Source of the DNA: CAWIVH01 sp963839475
GTDB taxonomy: Bacteria; Acidobacteriota; UBA6911
Direction: 5' to 3'
Assembly (NCBI GenBank): GCA_963839475.1
Contig: CAWIVH010000018.1
Location: 806,001-870,000, forward strand
DNA: 64,000 nt
A program made the translations under genes and the position numbers. Of this stretch, positions 8,915 to 16,656 are shown in pieces; position 1 is the stretch's first letter, and each line of letters starts with the position of its first letter. The notes beneath the pieces are model-generated. The model did no database searches. It had not been told where the DNA came from and saw only the letters and a program-made list of their open reading frames with translations.

Positions 8915-9466
8915 ATGAATAATCCAATTATTAATCTGGATCGGTACAAGCGGGAACAGGCATCCGATCTGCCATCGATCCGGCTGCGCCCCCGACGCTC
9001 AAAGGCGAATGCACCATTCCTTCGGGGACCTATCCCATGGGACTGGCTTGTCAGGGCTGCCTACCTGCCTGGTAAGGCTCTGCACATTTCCCTCGCAGCC
9101 TGGTTCTGGGTCGGGATCAGGAAGACAAACGGAATAAGCCTGTCGACCTCCAAGTTGTCCCAGCTGGGAGTTAAGCGACATGCTGCTTATCGTGGCCTGG
9201 CCGCCCTGGAAGCGGCTGGGCTGGTTTCGGTGGTGAGAAAGAAGGGGCGGAATCCACTGGTCACGATAATTCAAGGTTCGACCAACCGGCTTGAGTCGAT
9301 TGGAGGAACGATGATGGACACCCGCAAAAGAAGACAATGGAATCCCGCCCAAATGGATTTGTTTCTAGACCTGGCAATTGAGGGAAAGAAGGATAAGCAG
9401 GCGAAGAAACGACGCCGCCGGATACAACAAATAGCGGCAGGCGCCAGCTGCGAGGTCAGTAAATAA
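8915..9466 (+). CDS. Winged-helix DNA-binding protein of the element
   Basis: 183 residues. Residues about 38-120 form a winged helix: GPIPWDWLVRAAYLPGKAL, an ISLSTSKLSQLGV recognition region, YRGLAALEAAGLVSVVRKK and a wing (NPLVTI). The C-terminus is strongly basic (KQAKKRRRRIQQ). The fold is that of replication-initiator or transcription-factor winged helices found in phages and plasmids. It begins 38 bases after the polymerase, so it may be an origin-binding partner or a regulator. Origin binding is inference. Confidence 0.6.
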   Translation: MNNPIINLDRYKREQASDLPSIRLRPRRSKANAPFLRGPIPWDWLVRAAYLPGKALHISLAAWFWVGIRKTNGISLSTSKLSQLGVKRHAAYRGLAALEAAGLVSVVRKKGRNPLVTIIQGSTNRLESIGGTMMDTRKRRQWNPAQMDLFLDLAIEGKKDKQAKKRRRRIQQIAAGASCEVSK

Positions 9467-9518
9467 AGCGGGTTGGGTATGGATCAGGCAAGTTTGGATC
9501 AACCTGGAGCATTAGGCG

Positions 9519-10205
9519 ATGAAATTACCGAATCCGCTAACTGAGCTTCTGGCCGATCCCGGCCTGCCCGGTAGGATCGAGCCAAACGATATCCCCGAGA
9601 TCCTGGGCAATCTGGAAAGCCTAAAGGCGCGGCTCTACCTTCAGCTGGCCCATCGTGAAAAGGCAGAATCAGACCGGCAGGCACCACTCATCAATGTAGA
9701 GGAAGCGGCTGAAATTGTGGGGCTGACGCCTGCATATGTTTCCGATCTTATCCGGCAAAAACGCTTCCCAGCCGTCAGAGTCGGCAAGTATGTCCGGGTG
9801 GATCCCAGCGCCATTCCGGCATGGATTGAGAACCATAGAGAAAAGGTTATTGACTCTTATCTATACACTGTGTATAGTAATACCCATGACAGGCGAAGAA
9901 CTCAGACAAATCCGAAAGCAAATGGGTCTTACACAAGTCGAATTCGCGGCCCTCGTAAGCCTCACGCCAAACACGATAGCGCGACAGGAGAGGGGCGAAG
10001 TGGCGATCCGGGAATCGCTGGCGAAGCTGATTCGCCTGCTTGCCAATCAGAACAGCCAAGCCAAAAAGACGCAGGAATCCGAGAGGTGAATCATGGCAAC
10101 TGTGAAGATGGGAAGCCTTCGTGCGAGAAAGGATCGACCGGGGACCTGGGAAGCAACCTACTGGGTAGGAACCGAAAGACGCCGGGCATCCGCATCGTCC
10201 CGTGA
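9519..10205 (+). CDS. Excisionase-like helix-turn-helix protein, reading through the XRE gene in another frame
   Basis: 228-codon ORF. Residues 58-110 carry a typical MerR/excisionase helix-turn-helix (VEEAAEIVGLTPAYVSDLIR, RFPAVRVGKYVRVDPSAIPAW). After about residue 115 the reading frame overlaps the XRE gene and the start of the integrase in a different frame, and its composition becomes disordered. The tail is probably non-native, from a lost stop codon. The domain proteins usually end shortly after the W-I-E helix. A role as recombination directionality factor for the downstream integrase is plausible from fold and position. Confidence 0.6.
   Translation: MKLPNPLTELLADPGLPGRIEPNDIPEILGNLESLKARLYLQLAHREKAESDRQAPLINVEEAAEIVGLTPAYVSDLIRQKRFPAVRVGKYVRVDPSAIPAWIENHREKVIDSYLYTVYSNTHDRRRTQTNPKANGSYTSRIRGPRKPHAKHDSATGEGRSGDPGIAGEADSPACQSEQPSQKDAGIREVNHGNCEDGKPSCEKGSTGDLGSNLLGRNRKTPGIRIVP
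9850..9885 (+). promoter_or_regulatory. Promoter with embedded operator for XRE-integrase operon
   Basis: -35 TTGACT at 9850-9855, a 17-bp spacer and -10 TATAGT at 9873-9878. An 8+1+8 perfect inverted repeat, ctatacac-t-gtgtatag (9861-9877), covers the spacer and most of the -10. The predicted transcript start falls on or next to the ATG at 9886, and no ribosome site precedes that ATG, so the mRNA is predicted to be leaderless. Binding by the XRE protein would block its own promoter and therefore the integrase. Confidence 0.65.
9886..10089 (+). CDS. XRE-family transcriptional regulator, likely autorepressor of the integrase operon
   Basis: 67 residues from the ATG at 9886. It has the classic Cro/C1 helix-turn-helix: TGEELRQIRKQMGLTQVEFA, LVSLTPNTIARQERGEVAIR, then a final helix. 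A longer reading from 9736 is rejected because it passes through the promoter and the excisionase-like gene. It stands three bases before the integrase start and directly behind a promoter whose -10 is overlapped by a palindrome, so it probably represses itself and the integrase. Confidence 0.85.
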   Translation: MTGEELRQIRKQMGLTQVEFAALVSLTPNTIARQERGEVAIRESLAKLIRLLANQNSQAKKTQESER

Positions 10206-11310
10206 GGAATTGACCGAAAAGGTAAACGGTCTCATTGAGGAAGCGAAGGCAGAACCTGACGGGCCTTCAGCCTTCGGACGGGATATTACCCTTTCTGCAT
10301 ATGCCGATTACTGGCTTGAGAGCATCACCGAGAACATCGAGCCGAGAACAATTGAATCCTATAAGCAGCTTCTCAAAGCCCATGTCGAGCCGTTCAAATT
10401 GGAAGGCGGCAAAACTTTTGGAAGCCTCAAGCTGAGGAATATCAGGCTGAGGGATGTTAAGGCTCTGATCCTGTCGAAGCGCCAGGACGGCTATTCGAAG
10501 GCGACCGTCAGGCTGATCCGCGCTTCCCTATCATCCCTGATGACCGATGCCGTTTCCGATGAACTCATCAGATCGAATCCCGCGCTGGCCTTCTCCGGCC
10601 GGAAAGGAAAGACTGCCGACAAGAAAAACCGGGCCGAATGCGAGGAGTCGATCCGTGTCATGGATGAAAACCAATTGAAGGCATTCATCGACGTTGCCCT
10701 GGCACGGAATGAAATGGGCGATCTGATCGAACGGCAGTTTGGTGTGTTCTTTGTGTTCCAGGCAAAGACCGGGCTGCGGCCTTCCGAGGCAATCGCACTC
10801 GCGCCGCATGATGTTGACCTGCAAAAACAGATTGTCCGGGTGGAGAAGGTTTTCACCTCTGGCAGGGTCCGGCCATATACAAAGACAGGACGGCCAAGGT
10901 CGGTGGATCTGTCGGCAGATCTGACCGCCACCCTGAGAATCCACATTGCTTCTCTTCGAGAGAGGGCTTTCAAGAAGGGGGAACCGATGCCGGAGTTACT
11001 ATTCCCCACTTCGACGGGAACCCACATAGATTGGAACAATGCCGTGGATGCCTTCCATCGAATGAGAATCAAGGCGAAGGCACCTGAGATCCCGCCCTAC
11101 TGCCTGCGGCATACCTTTTCTTCGATTCTCTTGAAGGCTGGCGCACCCATCACCTACGTTCAGGCCCAGTTGGGGCATACAAGCGCGGCCACCACGTTAA
11201 GGTTTTACGGGAAGTTCATACCAGATACCCGGCAGCGATTCGTGGACCGTCTGGACGGGGAAAAGCCAGAGGTTTCTGAGAGCCAATCTCTAGCAGCAGG
11301 ACAGGCATAA
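10093..11310 (+). CDS. int: Tyrosine recombinase (phage-type integrase) of the element
   Basis: 405 residues. Order: N-terminal AP2-like arm-binding region (1-60), SAM-like core-binding domain (about 68-170) and catalytic domain (about 190-390). Catalytic residues are visible: Arg in TGLRPSEA (about 228), His-x-x-Arg-type CLRHTF (about 337), GHTS (about 361) and the nucleophile Tyr in LRFYGKF (about 372). Spacing and length are normal, so it looks active. It is second in the operon with the XRE regulator and lies 90 bases from the tRNA-Thr 3' fragment at 11401-11446, the expected attachment core for this enzyme class. Confidence 0.92.
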   Translation: MATVKMGSLRARKDRPGTWEATYWVGTERRRASASSREELTEKVNGLIEEAKAEPDGPSAFGRDITLSAYADYWLESITENIEPRTIESYKQLLKAHVEPFKLEGGKTFGSLKLRNIRLRDVKALILSKRQDGYSKATVRLIRASLSSLMTDAVSDELIRSNPALAFSGRKGKTADKKNRAECEESIRVMDENQLKAFIDVALARNEMGDLIERQFGVFFVFQAKTGLRPSEAIALAPHDVDLQKQIVRVEKVFTSGRVRPYTKTGRPRSVDLSADLTATLRIHIASLRERAFKKGEPMPELLFPTSTGTHIDWNNAVDAFHRMRIKAKAPEIPPYCLRHTFSSILLKAGAPITYVQAQLGHTSAATTLRFYGKFIPDTRQRFVDRLDGEKPEVSESQSLAAGQA

Positions 11311-11355
11311 AAATGGCCGAAAAATGGCAAAACTGCCACCAAACACTGCCACCAA
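11309..11355 (+). repeat. Two pairs of short direct repeats between int and attachment core (candidate arm sites)
   Basis: aaaaatggc occurs at 11309-11317 and 11320-11328, 11 bp apart. actgccaccaa occurs at 11332-11342 and 11345-11355, 13 bp apart. Direct repeats between a tyrosine integrase gene and its core are the usual form of arm-type binding sites. Assignment is inference. Confidence 0.45.
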
Positions 11356-11400
11356 GCGGGTTTTTGAGATAGGTGAAAACCGTAAGTCATTGATTCTAAA

Positions 11401-11446
11401 TGGAGCCAACGGCCGGAATCGAACCGGCGACCTACTGATTACGAAT
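11401..11446 (-). other. Attachment core: 3' part of tRNA-Thr (CGU), without its 5' half
   Basis: Read on the minus strand, this is a tRNA from the anticodon loop (ttCGTaa) through the variable region, a perfect T-arm (gccgg-ttcgatt-ccggc) and the acceptor 3' strand to CCA. The sequence beyond 11446 cannot form the other half of the anticodon or acceptor stems, so the gene is not intact. A bare 3' fragment is what tRNA-targeting integrases leave at one end of an inserted element. Its location beside int supports an attachment-site assignment. The orientation implies an element, or a second one, to the right. Confidence 0.75.
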
Positions 11447-11771
11447 TCCTTCTAACTATTCCATCCAAAGAATTTAAGCCATTTTTGCGGGATAATTCGG
11501 TCCTATTTCTGCGGCCAAATATCGAAATCCGCAGAAAATCCGCAGAAAAATTCAGGCACATTTTGGCTGATTTCGATGGGCCAATCCCGCCGCAAATTTC
11601 GCTGTTCCGATACCGATGCCACTTCCCTGCTGCCTATCCCTGTCAGCAAACAGGACGGTTCATATCCAGGTTCGCACTTACTGAGTTTTAACGAAGGCGC
11701 CGATCACCTTCGGGTGATTGCTGCCGGATGACACCACTAATTTGTCCGATGGCTGAATGAGAGAAGGACCC
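11447..11771. other. Spacer without a supported gene
   Basis: About 325 bases between the attachment core and the next start. It contains repeated gcagaaaatccgcagaaaaa-type runs near 11530-11550 and a chance ORF. A ribosome site (GAAGGA, about 11763) belongs to the next gene. Nothing else is seen. Confidence 0.5.
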
Positions 11772-12653
11772 ATGAACCGAGGCTACACATTCCTCTGGCG
11801 AAAAACCTGGACGAACCCGATCCTCCAGGAGAAGGGAAAGAAATTCTCTCGGCTCGAGGCCTGGCTCTACCTGACGAACGTCCTGGCGGCCGGCGTTGAC
11901 GATTCTGGCACAGGGCTCCGTCGCGGCGAGTTCCGGGTAAGCGTCCGCCGCCTCGCCGACCTCTGGAGCTGGAGCTCAACCGCGGTCTTCCGTTTCCTTC
12001 GCCTGCTCGAGGAAAATCAGATGATTTCCAGGCTGAAACACCAACCGGAACAGTTAGCGGTACAGGAAGCGGAACGCTTTATTGTTTGCAACTATAACAC
12101 TTACAACCCCGCGGGAAACAACAGGCGAAACACCGACCGTAACGCCCAGCGGAACACTATTAAAGAAGGAATAAAAGAAGGAGTAAATGAAGTAGAAAAA
12201 GACACACACGGTCCCGCTGCGCGAGACGCGCCCGTGTCCCCGAAAATTCTTCTCGAAATATACGAGCAACAAAACCAATCGCTGCCCGAGGTGAAGGCAC
12301 TGACAGCTGAAAGACTGAGAAAGTGCCGGTCAAGGATTGACCAGGCCGTCCGCGACGGATGCCTTGAACAATACCTCGCAGATTTCACAGCGGCAGTCAA
12401 AAAAGCTCAGCAAACACCCTTCCTTCGCGGGGAGGGCTCGCGCGGCTGGCGGGCGAGCTTCGACTGGTTCGTTGCGAATCAAGTGAACATCTACGCCGTC
12501 CTCGAGGGGAAATACGATGGCCCTGCGGCGGCGCCCAGCAACGGAAACGGAGAGAACCATGCAATCAGTAGCTCGGATTTTGGCTGCGAACCCGGTGGAA
12601 CTTCAAATCGGAGAACGAGCCGCGGCGATCCCATCTATCGACCGCGGCAATGA
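11772..12653 (+). CDS. Phage-type replication initiator-like protein (RepO/DnaD style)
   Basis: 293 residues from the ATG at 11772 (GAAGGA upstream). The start at 11757 lacks a ribosome site. Residues 5-100 (NRGYTFLWRKTWTNPIL, FSRLEAWLYLTNVLA, GEFRVSVRRLADLWSWS, VFRFLRLLEENQMI) form the winged helix seen at the N-terminus of phage O-like proteins. A polar linker (120-170) and a helical domain (about 160-250) ending SRGWRASFDWFVANQVN follow. That last motif is typical of DnaD/O-type proteins that load a helicase. The next gene is a DnaC-like loader, which supports a replication role. Confidence 0.75.
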   Translation: MNRGYTFLWRKTWTNPILQEKGKKFSRLEAWLYLTNVLAAGVDDSGTGLRRGEFRVSVRRLADLWSWSSTAVFRFLRLLEENQMISRLKHQPEQLAVQEAERFIVCNYNTYNPAGNNRRNTDRNAQRNTIKEGIKEGVNEVEKDTHGPAARDAPVSPKILLEIYEQQNQSLPEVKALTAERLRKCRSRIDQAVRDGCLEQYLADFTAAVKKAQQTPFLRGEGSRGWRASFDWFVANQVNIYAVLEGKYDGPAAAPSNGNGENHAISSSDFGCEPGGTSNRRTSRGDPIYRPRQ

Positions 12654-13281
12654 GCCCGTGCCTGAATGCCGGCATTGCATGGACAGTGGTTGGCGCCGGG
12701 TCGATCTGCCGGGCTGTGCCGGCATGCGGCAGTGCGAATGCGTGGTGGAAAAAGCGCGGAGGCGTGCACTGGCGCTGATCCCAGAACGCTTCCGGGACAG
12801 TTCTTTCGAGTCCTTCAAACCGCGCGATCCCAAGCAGCAGAGGGCCCTGTCCCAAATGCGCAAGGATTCCGGCGGCAGCTTTTATCTGACCGGCGCGTAT
12901 GGCAACGGAAAGACTCACTTGCTCTACGCCCAGTACCGGGAATTGGTGACCGCCGGTCAGGTTCGTTGCCACGTGCGCACGACCCGGGAATTGGTCGAGG
13001 AACTACGCCGCGCCGAATTCGACGAGGATTTCGTTTCGCCAGTAATTGCGGCAGCATCCAGGCGAACCCCTTACCACCTGTTCTGGGACGACATCGACAA
13101 GCTCAAGCTGACCGACTTCAAAACCGAGGTCCTCTTCGACCTGGTCGACAGCCTCTATCGCCAGAAACACGGCCTTACTGTGACTGGGAACTACTCGATG
13201 CGTGACCTCGTTGAACACGAACGCATGCACCCGGCCATCGTCCGCCGCCTGGACGACATGTGCAGGGTCGTTGAGGTTTGA
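12559..13281 (+). CDS. DnaC/IstB-like AAA+ helicase loader
   Basis: 240 residues from the ATG at 12559 (GGAGAG five bases upstream); a start at 12517 is less likely. An N-terminal zinc-binding pattern (CRHCMDSGW ... CECV) precedes an AAA+ core with Walker A GAYGNGKTH, Walker B-like HLFWDDID and a sensor/arginine region (ERMHPAIVRRLDDMCR). Length and order match phage DnaC-type loaders that deliver the replicative helicase to an origin opened by the initiator. Its start overlaps the upstream gene by about 95 bases, indicating co-translation. Confidence 0.82.
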   Translation: MQSVARILAANPVELQIGERAAAIPSIDRGNEPVPECRHCMDSGWRRVDLPGCAGMRQCECVVEKARRRALALIPERFRDSSFESFKPRDPKQQRALSQMRKDSGGSFYLTGAYGNGKTHLLYAQYRELVTAGQVRCHVRTTRELVEELRRAEFDEDFVSPVIAAASRRTPYHLFWDDIDKLKLTDFKTEVLFDLVDSLYRQKHGLTVTGNYSMRDLVEHERMHPAIVRRLDDMCRVVEV

Positions 13282-13502
13282 TGATGAGGCACGACATGCA
13301 ACCGGGCGATCGCGTAATCTGGCTCCGCTCTCCAGGGCGGTCATTCCTAACCGGCTGGAGAGTAGCTCAAATACCTGCAATCATCGTCCGAGTATGTCCC
13401 CGTCGGGTAAAAATCAAAGTAATGTTGGGTGCTCGAGAAAAGACAGTAAACGTGGATCCCGATAATTTGCTTAATTGTCAAAATCAAGAGTGCGCTGAAT
13501 GA
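13281..13502 (+). CDS. Small conserved hypothetical protein of replication module
   Basis: 73 residues; its ATG overlaps the TGA of the loader gene by one base (TGATG). The sequence MQPGDRVIWLRSPG...IPAIIVRVCPRRVKIKVMLG..KTVNVDPDNL is a beta-rich SH3-like small domain. Similar small proteins occur beside other bacterial genes with no assigned role. Function unknown. Confidence 0.65.
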   Translation: MMRHDMQPGDRVIWLRSPGRSFLTGWRVAQIPAIIVRVCPRRVKIKVMLGAREKTVNVDPDNLLNCQNQECAE

Positions 13503-13544
13503 ATAGGAATTTTCAAACAAACATCTTGGAGACAAGAGAAGCGC

Positions 13545-13928
13545 TCAAGGCATTCTGCGCACGCGCTGGCCAATATTTGCCTTCGTCTCGCTTATCGGCC
13601 ACAGCGGTATGCCCTCGCGTAAGATGTTCCCCAGGTAGCTGGAACCTGCTTCCAGCAAAAGTTGATAGTGTTCACGATCGATGATGTTCAGAGAAATCAA
13701 CAGCCGGAATTCGCAATCCCACATTAGTTTGTATGCAACTCGGTGGATTGTATCTCGCACACTTTGGCCCGATTCTTGCAGCACGACCAATACGTCCAGA
13801 TCTGAATCCGCCTGTTCATCTCCTCGTGCTCGAGAACCATAGAGAACGACCTGGTCTAGATTGCTACCTAAGGCCAATCCGAGTTCATCCCGTAATTTTT
13901 CAAGGAGGTCTTCGATGTCCTGTTTCAT
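13545..13928 (-). CDS. MNT-domain minimal nucleotidyltransferase (antitoxin-type), orphan
   Basis: 127 residues. The nucleotidyltransferase signature GSRARGDEQADSDLDVLVVL is complete (GS...G......SD-D) and placed at about residues 31-50. MNT proteins normally pair with a HEPN RNase as toxin-antitoxin, with the MNT enzyme AMPylating the toxin. No HEPN gene is found on either side: the region upstream is a gene remnant and downstream is the end of the phage replication module. Thus either the partner was lost or this acts alone. Confidence 0.8.
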   Translation of the reverse strand: MKQDIEDLLEKLRDELGLALGSNLDQVVLYGSRARGDEQADSDLDVLVVLQESGQSVRDTIHRVAYKLMWDCEFRLLISLNIIDREHYQLLLEAGSSYLGNILREGIPLWPISETKANIGQRVRRMP

Positions 13929-13938
13929 CGCCTTGGTC

Positions 13939-14190
13939 TCACTTACAAACGAATCCAGGGTGCAGCTGCGAATTTTGGATGCGTGATGTCGGATACGGCA
14001 GTCGCAAACATACTACGGGCCCATGGCGATACTCTGTGAACAGGTATCTGAAGCCGAACTTTAATCGGATGCCAATGAATCCGGTTTTGCCGTCGAATAC
14101 TCCCAGTTTTAGATTGCGGGCGTGTATTCGGTACAAATGCCCCTGGATACATTTATCAAGGGGAATGTAATCTTCCTCGTTTATGGTTCC
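13939..14190 (-). pseudogene. Truncated copy of the small conserved protein also found at 42031-42327
   Basis: In frame on the minus strand this encodes YIPLDKCIQGHLYRIHARN, LKLGVFDGKTGFIGIRLKFG, FRYLFTEYRHGP and then diverges into unrelated residues. The intact relative at 42031-42327 continues with a G.P.GTV.P.EDLGPIPDDI tail. No usable start codon lies before the conserved part, because a TGA closes the frame just upstream. DNA similarity to the other copy is high over about 150 bases, so both ends were eroded after duplication or transfer. Confidence 0.65.
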
Positions 14191-14266
14191 AGCATCATCC
14201 AGCAGAAATCTTCAGCTTTTTGTCAGTAATCCAGTTGGCATCTGGCACAAGATGAAAGCAAGGAGT

Positions 14267-15367
14267 TTAATGGCTTGCGAGGGCATAACTCGTGCTCCGG
14301 CCACCCCCAGGATTACGCACTAAGATTCCATGCTCTACGAGCGACAGGATGTCACGCAGAGCTGTGTCCTGGGAACACTTGGCGAGTTTGGCATACTTAG
14401 AAGTCGTCAGTTTTCCTTCGAAGCCTTCGAGTAAACGGTTCATGATGAGATTCTGACGTTCGTTCAGAGAAATGCCCCGTATTCCCTCCCAGAATCTAGC
14501 CTTGGCCAGAACTGCCGCTAGGGTGGTCTGAGCGCCATCAATGGCTCGGTCCAAACAGCTGAGGAACCAAAGCATCCATGGAGTGACATCCATCGTGCCT
14601 TTCTGCGTTTGTTCAAGTATGGCGTAATACGCGTTGCGTTCCTGCCTGATCTGCTCCGACATGCTGTAGAAACGCTGCGGGCTTTTTTCAGAGCGCGCGA
14701 GAGTCATGTCCGCAATCGCGCGCGCAATGCGGCCATTTCCGTCATCGAACGGGTGGATTGTGACAAACCAGAGGTGCGCGAGACCGGCCTTCAAGACCTC
14801 GTCAATGTCCGGCTTTCTGTTAAACCAATCAAAGAAAGCCGACATTTCCTCGTCGAGCCGTGCTGCCGGGACTGCTTCGAAATGGATGTGTTCCTTGCCA
14901 ATCGGGCCGGAAACGACTTGCATTGGGCCCGCGATATCATCGCGCCAAGCCCCTACACTGATTTTCCTCATGCCGCTGCGCATGGTTGGAAACAAAGCAG
15001 CATGCCAGGCAAACAGCCTTTCGTTATCCAGAGGCTGATCGTAGCGCCGGGTGGCATCGAGCATCATTTCGACGATGCCCTCCACGTGGCGATCGGCCGG
15101 CTTGAGAGCGCCGATATCCACGCCGAGACGACGCGCAATGGAGGACCGGACTTGTTCCCTGTCAAGCAACTCACCTTCAATCTCGCTGCTCTTGATTATG
15201 TCGGCCGTAAGTGTTTGCAGAACAGCCTCTTGACGAAGTTTGAAGCCCAGGGCCTCCATATGGCCGGTTAGCCGGCCTTGCTTGTGACGAACATCGGCCA
15301 GAGGATCAGCAAGGCGTTCCCGATCCCACCGGAACTGTGGCCAGTCTTGCAGTTCATGGATGTACAA
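14267..15367 (-). CDS. Fic-domain protein (class II, DUF4172 N-terminus, winged-helix C-terminus)
   Basis: 366 residues from a TTG at 15367, chosen because AGGAGGTGCGG lies just upstream; an upstream ATG reading lacks a ribosome site. An N-terminal DUF4172 region (YIHELQDWPQFRWD) leads to an inhibitory motif KSSEIEGE ((S/T)xxxEG). The Fic active site HPFDDGNGRIAR and a C-terminal winged helix (LTTSKYAKLAKCSQDTALRD...GILVRNPGGGRSTSY) follow. Fic enzymes transfer AMP to Ser/Thr/Tyr of target proteins; the glutamate of the inhibitory motif blocks ATP until released. It sits in an accessory region beside an MNT gene. Confidence 0.9.
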   Translation of the reverse strand: MYIHELQDWPQFRWDRERLADPLADVRHKQGRLTGHMEALGFKLRQEAVLQTLTADIIKSSEIEGELLDREQVRSSIARRLGVDIGALKPADRHVEGIVEMMLDATRRYDQPLDNERLFAWHAALFPTMRSGMRKISVGAWRDDIAGPMQVVSGPIGKEHIHFEAVPAARLDEEMSAFFDWFNRKPDIDEVLKAGLAHLWFVTIHPFDDGNGRIARAIADMTLARSEKSPQRFYSMSEQIRQERNAYYAILEQTQKGTMDVTPWMLWFLSCLDRAIDGAQTTLAAVLAKARFWEGIRGISLNERQNLIMNRLLEGFEGKLTTSKYAKLAKCSQDTALRDILSLVEHGILVRNPGGGRSTSYALASH

Positions 15368-15899
15368 TCTCCGCACCTCCTGCGGTGATTGTAATACTAT
15401 TCGCCGCAAAGAGCAATATTTTCTACGCATAAATTGCGGTGAATATGTTGGCTATCTCCGCAAATCCCTCGTTCTGTTCGCTCGTGAAAGATCCCGGGAC
15501 ACAGACAATTTGGTCCCAAGATTTCTTCCGAGATCTTAACCAACGAATCGTTTCTGTGTAGAGTTGACCTCGGATGCGGTTCGGACACACACCTGATCCG
15601 GATCGGATGGTAAGGTCAGAAGGGAGGGCATGGTGACGAGCAGCGCTAAGGTTGCTCTTCGGATAGAGCAGCAGATCAACGCACTTTCAAAGGATTTCGC
15701 CGGTTGCCTTGAGTTCTTCGATAGGGCGGATCTATTTGTAGTTGATTTATGAACGCGGGTATTAGTTCGTCCACGGAACAGATGTCGACGCCTTCCTGCT
15801 GGTTTTCAGGTGCCGCAGGACGAGCGCCGTACGGGTGAATAAGAAAGTATCAGGAATCTGACTTTCGCTGCAGCTAGTGTGACAATAAATTTCCAGGAT
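15368..15899. other. Spacer with one gene remnant
   Basis: About 530 bases between fic and marC. Apart from the short ORF at 15630-15752 no coding or RNA feature is seen. Confidence 0.5.
15630..15752 (+). pseudogene. N-terminal fragment of a conserved hypothetical protein
   Basis: Forty codons starting with ATG behind GGGAGG. The residues KVALRIEQQINALSKDFAGC and LEFFDRADLF resemble, from memory, the N-terminus of a roughly 190-residue family of unknown function, and stop after DLFVVDL. The remainder is absent downstream, so it is read as a truncated gene. Confidence 0.4.
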
Positions 15900-16517
15900 T
15901 CAAAGTGTCAGTAATTTCACTTTGACGGACCAATATATCATTTCGATTCCGAGCGAGAGCTGAAGAATACTGAACACAGCACCCAGAATCCGCAGAAATG
16001 CCTCTCCCATCAGACGGGATAACGGAAGCGCAAACAACATCGCCAGAACATTGACCGCCATAACCCCCGCAGAGAGCCCGATGATCGCCATTTGGGCGCG
16101 GAAGTCTATGAAATAAGCGCTGAAAAGGATTACGACACCGAATGCGTACGGGGGGACAATTGTCGGAAATGCAAACGCGACCGGTGAAGGAAGGCCTCGC
16201 TGGGTTGATGATGGAGTCGCCATCGGTCCCATCGAAATCATGGGTTGAAGTGAAACCAACAGCAACACCAAACCCGCGCCTCCGCCGAGCGCCTCTCTTG
16301 AAACGCGCCAGGAACTCATCATGGCATGGCCGGCCAGGACGGCGACCGCAAGCCCCAATATGGCATACAGGCCGGAGCTTATCGCCAGTTTCCGGCGCGA
16401 TGGCGCATCGGCCGCCCCTGTAAGGGCCGCAAAGAGCGGAATTAACTTAATGGGCCCTGCCATGGAAAACAGAAGAACAAACAAAATTGATAGAGGCAGA
16501 TCTACTTGAGGGGTCAT
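15900..16517 (-). CDS. marC: MarC-family integral membrane protein
   Basis: 205 residues with six predicted transmembrane segments. It opens with FVLLFSMAGPIKLIPLFAAL, the family's N-terminal signature, and has a matching second half (PTIVPPYAFGVVILFSAYF). Length equals the family norm. MarC proteins are inner-membrane proteins of uncertain transport function; the old link to multiple antibiotic resistance was not upheld. A ribosome site AGGAGC precedes the ATG. It is separated from the cytochrome genes by a terminator. Confidence 0.85.
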   Translation of the reverse strand: MTPQVDLPLSILFVLLFSMAGPIKLIPLFAALTGAADAPSRRKLAISSGLYAILGLAVAVLAGHAMMSSWRVSREALGGGAGLVLLLVSLQPMISMGPMATPSSTQRGLPSPVAFAFPTIVPPYAFGVVILFSAYFIDFRAQMAIIGLSAGVMAVNVLAMLFALPLSRLMGEAFLRILGAVFSILQLSLGIEMIYWSVKVKLLTL

Positions 16518-16656
16518 TCGCTGCTCCTGTTCCTAAAGGACATCCTGACTGTTTTGTCCTGAAATGGATTGACACTTGTGAAGAAGGCAAATGGAGGGCA
16601 GGACATTCAAGATTCCTTGTTGGAGATTCGATAACACGGTCAAACGCCGAATAGGT

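Noticed and set aside
9886..10205. C-terminal half of the excisionase-like ORF as a real domain
   Set aside because: It lies in another frame over the XRE gene and integrase start and has random, low-complexity composition.
11485..11691. 68-codon ORF between attachment core and replication genes
   Set aside because: No ribosome site, unusual composition, no similarity to known small phage proteins.
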